Source: Acidobacteriota bacterium
GTDB lineage: Bacteria; Acidobacteriota; Vicinamibacteria; Vicinamibacterales; UBA823
Direction: 5' to 3'
Assembly: GCA_003509065.1 (NCBI GenBank)
Contig: DODG01000225.1
Coordinates: 1 to 5,228, forward strand
Length of the DNA stretch: 5,228 nucleotides
Shown here one piece after another: positions 1-5,228 of the stretch (its first letter is position 1; every line of letters begins with the position of its first letter). Under the pieces are notes generated by a model. The model was not told the origin of the DNA, ran no database searches, and saw only the letters and a program-made list of their open reading frames with translations. Both the position numbers and the translations under genes were made by a program.

Positions 1-1208
1 CTAAGTTTGGTTTATTTATTCATTGGGGTATCTACAGCGTTCTCGGTGCCGGTGAATGGGTAATGGAGGAACGTGGCCCTGCGTCTTATACCGGTCGACC
101 CGGCATACCCGCCTCGCAGTATGACCGACTGGCTGCACAGTTCAATCCTACTCAGTTCGATGCTCGGGAATGGGTCGCACTGGCTAAGGCTTCGGGCATG
201 AAGTACATCACAATCACCTCTAAGCACCATGATGGCTTCGCGATGTACGATTCCAGTCTGACCGACTGGAACATTGTCGATCGCACGCCATACGGACGTG
301 ACGTGCTCGCTGAACTTGCCGAGGCATGCCGGGAGGAAGGGCTCAAGTTGTTTTTCTATTACTCCCAGCTAGATTGGCGACACGAAGATTACTTTCCACG
401 TGGCCGCACAGGACGTCAAGCAGGGCGACCAGAAAACGGCAACTGGGACAATTACATCGACTTCATGAACGGTCAATTGCGAGAACTCCTGACTAATTAT
501 GGGGAAATCGGTGGAATCTGGTTTGACGGCATGTGGGATAAATGGGATGCACCGTGGCGACTTGATGAAACCTATAGACTAATCCATCAACTACAGCCTC
601 AGACCCTAATCGGATCCAACCATCACCTAGCGCCCTTGCCAGGCGAGGACTTCCAAAGTTTTGAACACGATTTACCTGGCGCGAACACCACGGGGTATAA
701 CACAACAGAAATAGGCACACTGCCGTTCGAAACCGCTGAAACTATCAATCAGTCATGGGGGTTTAATCTTACAGACCACGACTATAAGAGCACTGACGAT
801 CTCATTCGCTACCTTGTCAACGCAGCAGGGCGAAACGCGAACTTTCTCCTGAATGTTGGACCAATGCCAAACGGGAAGATCCAAGGAGAGTTTGAGGAAC
901 GCCTGCATGGAATTGGTCACTGGCTTGACGAATATGGCGACTCGATCTATGGCACACGTAATGGCCCAATCGAACCTGGTCCATGGGGTGTCAGCACTGC
1001 CAAACAAGACACGGTTTATCTACACGTACTCAATTGGAACGATTCAATTCTCGCGCTCCCGGCGCTTAACCTGGAAGTCAAGGAGGCCCGATTGCTGCGC
1101 AATCAGGCTGAAGTTCCCTTTCAGATAATCGACCAGGCCCTGCTAGTCACCCTACCAACTCGACCCGCGGACCTGATCGACGAAGTCGTGATTCTTACAG
1201 TGGAATAA
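1..1208 (+). CDS. Alpha-L-fucosidase, GH29 family (5' partial)
   Basis: Glycoside hydrolase that releases terminal L-fucose from glycans with retention of configuration. The frame is open to the window's left edge. It reads KFGLFIHWGIYSV from base 3, the classic GH29 opening, so the ATG at 63 is internal and some N-terminal residues (with any signal peptide) are missing. Counting from base 3, 401 residues are present. HHDGF lies at 75-79. GGIWFDGMW contains Asp175 (bases 525-527), which matches the GH29 nucleophile. NFLLNVGP at 280-287 closes the catalytic barrel, and a beta-rich tail of about 90 residues follows, ending at TAA 1206-1208. The acid/base is unsettled: Glu221 in FEHDLPG or Glu243 in PFETAE are the candidates. 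The RTGR..GRPE stretch and WFDG motif resemble bacterial GH29-A enzymes more than GH29-B, from memory. Location (secreted, periplasmic or cytoplasmic) cannot be told. The 3' end faces the MFS gene, 24 bases away. The family call is very secure; exact linkage specificity is not. Confidence 0.95.
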   Translation, partial: KFGLFIHWGIYSVLGAGEWVMEERGPASYTGRPGIPASQYDRLAAQFNPTQFDAREWVALAKASGMKYITITSKHHDGFAMYDSSLTDWNIVDRTPYGRDVLAELAEACREEGLKLFFYYSQLDWRHEDYFPRGRTGRQAGRPENGNWDNYIDFMNGQLRELLTNYGEIGGIWFDGMWDKWDAPWRLDETYRLIHQLQPQTLIGSNHHLAPLPGEDFQSFEHDLPGANTTGYNTTEIGTLPFETAETINQSWGFNLTDHDYKSTDDLIRYLVNAAGRNANFLLNVGPMPNGKIQGEFEERLHGIGHWLDEYGDSIYGTRNGPIEPGPWGVSTAKQDTVYLHVLNWNDSILALPALNLEVKEARLLRNQAEVPFQIIDQALLVTLPTRPADLIDEVVILTVE

Positions 1209-1232
1209 AAACTGCCGTATGGCATTCGTGAA

Positions 1233-2597
1233 TCACTCGGGTAACGCCTCGCTTTTCGGTTCAGGCAACCAAAAGCTAGCGGTAAAGCCCGCAACGTAAA
1301 CAAAGAGGCCAACCAACGCAGAAGCATACGCTAGTTGCACCGTTGGATTTCCCCCGGGCATAACATTCGTCAGTTGTGTCGTCACCATCGCGAATGACGT
1401 GCCAATCATCCGTCCGCCGATATTCGCCGCAAAGCTCTCACCTGTTCCACGGAGGTAGGTAGGATACACTCGTGGTAGGTAGTTGCCCCAATAACTAAAC
1501 TGCGCAACAGTACACACGCCCGCGACGAACAGTCCAACCTGCAGTACCGGAAGACTGGCCGTAGTCGCAAATAGAAACACTGGCGGCACGACCAATAAAC
1601 CCGGCACCTGGAATATTCGCAATAGGCGACGCCTCGCAACTATCCGCACAGCAAGAAACGCCAACAGCAACCGACCCGTAAGCCCTCCCATCTCTTGAAC
1701 CAATTGAACCGTACCGACCGTTTGTTCTTGTTCTGTTCGCGTTAAGCTTGTGATGTCCTCAAGGCCTGGAACAATCCGTGGCGCCTGCTGCAGTGCACCG
1801 AACGCTGCACCATAAGCACACGCAAACATTACTGTCGTTACGATTGTCGTCCGGCGAAATTCAGGCTTGAACAGTTCGACGATACTTGGTCGCTTTAATG
1901 TGCCTGCGACTTTCTGCTGGTGCCATGTTGGCGACTCTGGCAAAAATGGGCGAATAATAATGAGTGGTATTGCAGGAATAACCCCCGACATCAAGGTGTA
2001 ACGCCAAGGTTCATGCCCACCTTGGATGGCTGGCAGCGCATCAGCGTATGTAACGATGAGAAAATATGCTCCACTGACCAGTAAACCTCCAATCGAAGAA
2101 AATGCCTGTGTATATCCGAGCACTGCTTCACGTTGCTTCGGATTAGGGAACAGCTCCGCCAACCATGCTACTGCTGCTACAAATTCGACGACAACGCCAA
2201 TAAACGTTGTGCAGCGAAAGAACAGAAGCCAGCCAATAGATGTGGCAAAACTGGCTGCCAACGCCGACATTGCATAGATCAAGATACTCCATACAAGGAC
2301 GCGGCGGCGCCCGAACAAATCGGTCAAGTAGCCTCCAAGTAAGCCGAATGCACCGCCAGCCACCGCCGGCACGAAATACAGTAGACCGACCCAGAGATTA
2401 AACTCCGCTGACCCGGGCTGTGCGCTCAAGAGCTCAAGCAATGCAGGGCGCACAATGAGCGGGAGCATTAAAAGTTCGTAAACATCAAAGGCAAAGCCGA
2501 GCGCGGCAACACCGCAGATCACCCATTGGAGAGGCGTGAGGCGTGAAAAAAATAATCCCATTATTATTCTGCCCAAGATCGAGCGAAGCAATTCCAA
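1233..2597 (-). CDS. MFS transporter, sugar/organic acid porter-like
   Basis: Twelve-helix secondary carrier of the inner membrane, probably a proton symporter; the substrate is unknown. The 454 residues fit the family. Helices run from about residue 24 to 444, with a cytoplasmic loop near 219-250 between the two halves. Motif A is visible as GGYLTDLFGRRR (88-99) after helix 2, and Asp38 sits in helix 1. A PESPTW motif (220-225) follows helix 6, as in sugar and aromatic-acid porters. YLPRVYPTYLRGTG (373-386) resembles the equivalent C-half loop. The start is uncertain. An in-frame TAG at 2609-2607 limits it, and candidates are TTG 2597, TTG 2591 and ATG 2561. GGAG at 2605-2602 stands 4 bases before the first TTG and 10 before the second, while the ATG has no clear Shine-Dalgarno. 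The TGA stop is at 1235-1233. It is transcribed divergently from the BASS gene and convergently to the fucosidase, so fucose or another sugar is a possible but unproven cargo. Confidence 0.9.
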   Translation of the reverse strand: MELLRSILGRIIMGLFFSRLTPLQWVICGVAALGFAFDVYELLMLPLIVRPALLELLSAQPGSAEFNLWVGLLYFVPAVAGGAFGLLGGYLTDLFGRRRVLVWSILIYAMSALAASFATSIGWLLFFRCTTFIGVVVEFVAAVAWLAELFPNPKQREAVLGYTQAFSSIGGLLVSGAYFLIVTYADALPAIQGGHEPWRYTLMSGVIPAIPLIIIRPFLPESPTWHQQKVAGTLKRPSIVELFKPEFRRTTIVTTVMFACAYGAAFGALQQAPRIVPGLEDITSLTRTEQEQTVGTVQLVQEMGGLTGRLLLAFLAVRIVARRRLLRIFQVPGLLVVPPVFLFATTASLPVLQVGLFVAGVCTVAQFSYWGNYLPRVYPTYLRGTGESFAANIGGRMIGTSFAMVTTQLTNVMPGGNPTVQLAYASALVGLFVYVAGFTASFWLPEPKSEALPE

Positions 2598-2601
2598 GAT
2601 T

Positions 2602-2605
2602 CTCC
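2602..2605 (-). promoter_or_regulatory. Ribosome binding site favouring a TTG start
   Basis: GGAG on the - strand lies 4 bases before TTG 2597 and 10 bases before TTG 2591. The in-frame ATG at 2561 is preceded only by an A/T-rich stretch with no purine-rich core. This makes a TTG start more likely than the ATG, although the ATG would remove only 12 residues and would leave all twelve membrane helices intact. Confidence 0.5.
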
Positions 2606-2660
2606 ACTAGCGGGCACAGAAACACAACCAAACAAAAACTATTCGTGTGTATGCCGACGA

Positions 2661-2681
2661 ACCAGCAGCAGTCCAGCTGGT
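2661..2681. promoter_or_regulatory. Inverted repeat, possible operator
   Basis: ACCAGC (2661-2666) and GCTGGT (2676-2681) form a perfect 6-base inverted repeat with a 9-base spacer. The right arm overlaps a small perfect palindrome, CCAGCTGG (2673-2680). A second, imperfect pair is interleaved: AGCAGTC (2667-2673) and GACTGGCT (2685-2692), with one bulged base. The block sits in the divergent gap, about 10 bases upstream of the TTGACA box for the BASS gene. That is a natural place for a dimeric regulator acting on one or both genes. No regulator gene is in the window, and short inverted repeats arise by chance, so this is tentative. Confidence 0.3.
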
Positions 2682-2691
2682 GTAGACTGGC

Positions 2692-2720
2692 TTGACAGTG
2701 CTGTTAGTTCTATTGATATG
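2692..2720 (+). promoter_or_regulatory. Candidate sigma70-type promoter for the BASS gene
   Basis: A perfect -35 hexamer TTGACA occupies 2692-2697. At 17-base spacing the -10 would be GATATG (2715-2720), and at 16-base spacing TGATAT (2714-2719); each matches TATAAT at only 3 of 6 positions. Transcription would start near 2727, leaving a short leader of about 15 bases before the GTG at 2742. The -35 is convincing, the -10 poor. No equally good promoter was seen on the - strand for the MFS gene. Confidence 0.45.
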
Positions 2721-2741
2721 AGCCGAAGCGGGTAATGTATC

Positions 2742-3683
2742 GTGCACATCCTTGGACTTTTAACCGCTGCATTTCCATTTTGGGTCTTAGTCGCAAGTGC
2801 CCTCGCGCTCTATCACCCACCGTTTTTTACTTGGTTCAGTGGTTCATTCATAACGGTAGGCTTGGGTATCATCATGCTGTGTATGGGCATGACTTTATCC
2901 CTTAACGACTTTAAACGTATTGTCCAGCACTGGCGTTTAGTGCTACCAGGTGTGACGCTGCAGTATACCGTCATGCCAACGCTGGGATGGCTAATCGGCT
3001 ATCTGTACGAATTGCCGACTGAATATGCAGTTGGCTTAGTACTCGTCGCCTCATGTCCTGGCGGCACAGCATCAAACGTCATCTCGTTTCTTGCTAAAGC
3101 AGATGTAGCACTGTCCGTCACGATAACAGCGGTCTCAACAATTCTTGCAGTGGCCATGACGCCAGCGCTCACAGCCCTACTAGCTGGCAGTCGAATTGAC
3201 GTTAACGCAACTGGCTTACTCCTCACCACGGTACAGGTCGTTATCTTACCCGTCGTCATTGGCATTGCCTTGAATAAGTACCTGACGACGATTACACACA
3301 AAATGCTTGCGGTTGCGCCCTTCGTAGCGGTACTTACAATCGTCCTAATCGTCGCCTCAATAATTGGTGCAGGAAAGCAACAAATCATGACCGCTGGCTT
3401 CCGACTTCTGTTAGCAGTATTCACATTACATATTGGAGGATTCTCTGCAGGCTACGTCGCAGGTCGGTTAATGTTTCATCAGGAGATCACCGCCAGGACG
3501 ATCGCAATTGAAGTAGGGATGCAGAACTCGGGATTAGGTGTCGTCCTGGCTCGACAGAATTTTATCAGTCCCCTCGTAGCAATCCCATGCGCCATTTCGG
3601 CTGTCTTTCATTCAATCATTGGCAGTCTCCTGGCTGCATTCTGGCGGCAATCGACAGACTCAAAAGCACCTCAAGACTATTAA
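2742..3683 (+). CDS. BASS-family Na+-dependent organic anion symporter
   Basis: Inner-membrane carrier of the bile acid:sodium symporter family, expected to bring in an organic anion with two Na+. Its 313 residues match the bacterial family and it closely resembles ASBT_NM of Neisseria meningitidis, recalled from memory, at a constant offset of three residues. PGGTASN (106-112) carries Ser111 and Asn112. Gln74, Ser125 and Thr129 are present. EVGMQNSGLG (257-266) carries Glu257, Gln261 and Asn262. Together these are the residues of both sodium sites and the crossover region. About ten helices fill residues 7-300, followed by a short polar tail. The start is GTG 2742: an in-frame TAA at 2733-2735 excludes anything earlier, and the N-terminus then aligns with the family. 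The Shine-Dalgarno is weak. Bacterial homologues are linked to pantoate (PanS, ASBT_NM), and plant relatives to pyruvate; bile acid itself is unlikely in a free-living bacterium. The substrate here is unknown. It probably shares a transcript with the NhaC-like gene 60 bases downstream. Confidence 0.93.
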   Translation: MHILGLLTAAFPFWVLVASALALYHPPFFTWFSGSFITVGLGIIMLCMGMTLSLNDFKRIVQHWRLVLPGVTLQYTVMPTLGWLIGYLYELPTEYAVGLVLVASCPGGTASNVISFLAKADVALSVTITAVSTILAVAMTPALTALLAGSRIDVNATGLLLTTVQVVILPVVIGIALNKYLTTITHKMLAVAPFVAVLTIVLIVASIIGAGKQQIMTAGFRLLLAVFTLHIGGFSAGYVAGRLMFHQEITARTIAIEVGMQNSGLGVVLARQNFISPLVAIPCAISAVFHSIIGSLLAAFWRQSTDSKAPQDY

Positions 3684-3731
3684 TATGAAATATCTGATCG
3701 ACAGACAATCTTTTGTTAAGATGCTGCCAAC

Positions 3732-3740
3732 TAAGGAGGT
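3732..3740 (+). promoter_or_regulatory. Strong Shine-Dalgarno of the NhaC-like gene
   Basis: TAAGGAGGT is complementary to the 16S rRNA 3' end over its whole length. Four bases separate the AGGAGG core (3734-3739) from GTG 3744, slightly short but workable. The next in-frame candidate, GTG 3765, lies about 25 bases from the core, too far to use it. The site therefore fixes the start at 3744. Confidence 0.8.
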
Positions 3741-3743
3741 CCT

Positions 3744-5228
3744 GTGGAGCAGGCAACATTTGGCGTGATAGCGATCATCCCTCCCGTGCTGGCGATTAGC
3801 ATGGCGATCGCAACACGGCAGGTTACCGTATCGTTACTTGGCGGCATATGGATTGGCTGGGTGATCCACGCTGGTGGCAATCCCTTTCAAGGTACAGCTC
3901 AGGCCATATCCGCAATGATTGAGGTGTTCGCAGATCCAGGACAAACTCGGGTGATCGTTTTTACGTTACTAATGGGATCACTGCTTATTCTGATGCAGCG
4001 TGGTGGTGGCATTGATGGATTTTTAAACTGGGTCAGCCAGTGGAAGTGGTCACGAACAAGACGTGGGGCTCAACTAATGGCCTCTGTCATCGGTCTCGGT
4101 GTGTTTATCGAATCGAACATCACGTGCTTGGTAGTGGGTACCGTCTCACGGCCACTGTTCGATAAACTTAAAATTTCACGTGAAAAACTCGCCTACATAT
4201 GTGACTCCACTTCTGCACCAGTCTGTATACTATTGCCCTTTAATGCCTGGGGCGCCACAGTGCTTGGCCTTCTAAGTGCACAAGCTGCACTCGGTAATCT
4301 TGGTGACCAGAGTCCACTTAGCATCTTCATGGCAGCAGTACCACTGAATTTCTATGCTGTCTTGGCAGTCATTCTTGTTTTTGTCGTCTCAATAACAAAT
4401 TGGAACATCGGCCCGATGAAGGTTGCGGAACGCCGTGCGTTTGAAGAAGGTAAAGTGCTGGCCGACGATGCGCGGCCAGTCGTGGCTGACGAAGTTATTA
4501 TGATTCCAAGAAAAGAAACGGTAGCACCACGTCTTGGAAACATGTTGATTCCCCTGTTTGGAATGGTGGTAATGGTGTTTGCTGGAATTGGAATCACCGG
4601 CTCAATTGGGGCTCGTGAAGCAAATATTCTTGATCCCGGGCTGTTCGACATAATGAATCAGGGCTCAGGTTCAACATCGGTTATGTGGGGGGTCCTCCTA
4701 GGACTGGCTTTAATGGTCCTACTATCAGTTCTTCAAAAAGCCTTTTCGATGCAGGAATTCGTGGATCTAGCTTTTAAGGGAGCTGGTGGCATACTGCCGC
4801 TGGCTGTGCTGATGGTCTTAGCTTTTGCGCTTGGTGACGTATGTCAGGCGCTCGGGACAGGTCCCTGGGTGGCAGCAAGTGTTAGACCATTTCTGACACC
4901 AGTACTGGTAGCACCACTCGTATTCTTAGTGAGCGCGTTCATTGCCTTTTCGACGGGAACGAGCTGGGGCACCTTCGCAATCATGATTACGCTGGCCGTG
5001 CCTCTCGTGTCCTTATTCAACAGTGAATCAGTCGTTGTGTCACTTCCGCTAGTTGTGAGCGCAGTGCTAGGCGGAGGGGTCTTCGGTGACCACTGCTCAC
5101 CTATTAGTGACACAAGCGTTGTCTCATCAATGGCCTCGGCGAGCGACCACATCGACCACGTGCGCACACAGCTTCCTTATGCATTGATGGCAGGTACGGT
5201 CACTCTCATGTTGTACTTCATTGCCGGT
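3744..5228 (+). CDS. NhaC-family Na+/H+ antiporter-like protein (3' partial)
   Basis: Polytopic inner-membrane protein of the NhaC antiporter family, expected to exchange cytoplasmic Na+ (or an organic anion) against H+. I translated it by hand: 495 codons from GTG 3744 to the window edge with no stop, so the C-terminus is missing, though most of the usual length is present. The best signatures are GGGVFGDHCSPISDTSVVSS (443-462), with Asp449, His450 and Asp456, and STGTSWGTFAI (403-413). SREKLAYICDSTSAPVC (145-161), with Asp154, and GTVSRPLFDK (132-141) also match the family. A charged, probably cytoplasmic loop spans about 220-265. Where family members I recall have an acidic motif such as FDDY, this protein has FIESN (121-125, Glu123), so the transported ion may differ. 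It lies 60 bases downstream of the BASS gene on the same strand with no convincing terminator between them, suggesting co-transcription. The family call is firm; ion specificity is not. Confidence 0.92.
   Translation, partial: MEQATFGVIAIIPPVLAISMAIATRQVTVSLLGGIWIGWVIHAGGNPFQGTAQAISAMIEVFADPGQTRVIVFTLLMGSLLILMQRGGGIDGFLNWVSQWKWSRTRRGAQLMASVIGLGVFIESNITCLVVGTVSRPLFDKLKISREKLAYICDSTSAPVCILLPFNAWGATVLGLLSAQAALGNLGDQSPLSIFMAAVPLNFYAVLAVILVFVVSITNWNIGPMKVAERRAFEEGKVLADDARPVVADEVIMIPRKETVAPRLGNMLIPLFGMVVMVFAGIGITGSIGAREANILDPGLFDIMNQGSGSTSVMWGVLLGLALMVLLSVLQKAFSMQEFVDLAFKGAGGILPLAVLMVLAFALGDVCQALGTGPWVAASVRPFLTPVLVAPLVFLVSAFIAFSTGTSWGTFAIMITLAVPLVSLFNSESVVVSLPLVVSAVLGGGVFGDHCSPISDTSVVSSMASASDHIDHVRTQLPYALMAGTVTLMLYFIAG

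Noticed and set aside
63..65. ATG 63 as the fucosidase start
   Set aside because: The frame is open to base 3 and encodes the conserved KFGLFIHWG motif upstream, so this Met is internal.
853..1128. 91-codon + strand ORF within the fucosidase
   Set aside because: It is an out-of-frame shadow; the GH29 frame carries the conserved NFLLNVGP motif over the same bases.
1209..1232. Terminator between the convergent fucosidase and MFS genes (TGCC-GTAT-GGCA at 1213-1224)
   Set aside because: The stem has only four base pairs and no T-run follows on either strand, so it is too weak to call.
2999..3424. 141-codon ORF on the - strand inside the BASS gene
   Set aside because: It is a shadow of the well-supported symporter frame, low in complexity, with no family motif or ribosome binding site of its own.
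3694..3722. Internal promoter (CTGATC, 17 bases, TAAGAT) and the ATCTT/AAGAT hairpin before the NhaC-like gene
   Set aside because: The -35 matches 3 of 6 and the -10 4 of 6, and the hairpin is five mostly A-T pairs; neither stands out from background.
3685..3768. Small 27-residue ORF (ATG 3685 to TGA 3768) overlapping the NhaC-like start
   Set aside because: It has no ribosome binding site, no recognisable composition, and overlaps a well-supported gene start; probably chance.
4352..5167. Two - strand ORFs (4352-4651 and 4844-5167) inside the NhaC-like gene
   Set aside because: Ser/Thr/Ala-rich antisense shadows of a gene with clear family signatures; no support as genes.

Overview
This is a bacterial window of about 50% G+C by eye. 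It is densely packed with protein genes and shows no RNA gene, mobile element, CRISPR array or long repeat. Nothing identifies the phylum. Shine-Dalgarno-type sites and a sigma70-like -35 box fit a bacterium. Two genes of Na+-linked transporter families hint at, but do not prove, a Na+-rich (for example marine) habitat.

Layout from left to right: (1) a 5'-truncated GH29 alpha-L-fucosidase on the + strand (1-1208), whose N-terminus lies before the window; (2) a 24-base convergent gap; (3) an MFS carrier on the - strand (1233-2597), probably begun at a TTG codon; (4) a 144-base divergent control region (2598-2741) holding a perfect TTGACA -35 box and an ACCAGC-N9-GCTGGT inverted repeat; (5) a BASS-family (bile acid:Na+ symporter-like) carrier on the + strand (2742-3683) with the residues of both known sodium sites present; (6) a 60-base gap ending in a near-perfect Shine-Dalgarno; (7) an NhaC-family Na+/H+ antiporter-like gene on the + strand (3744-5228), open at the window end. 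This last gene is 495 codons long without a stop.

How the genes may work together (inference): the fucosidase would release L-fucose from glycans, and the divergent MFS carrier could move a sugar or organic acid. The BASS carrier would bring in an organic anion with Na+, and the NhaC-like protein could pump that Na+ out again. The last two form a plausible Na+ cycle and probably one transcription unit. All four families are known. The unusual parts are the combination of three unrelated secondary carriers around one control region, and an NhaC-like protein whose FIESN motif differs from the acidic motif I recall for this family. I did not find evidence of a wholly new system.
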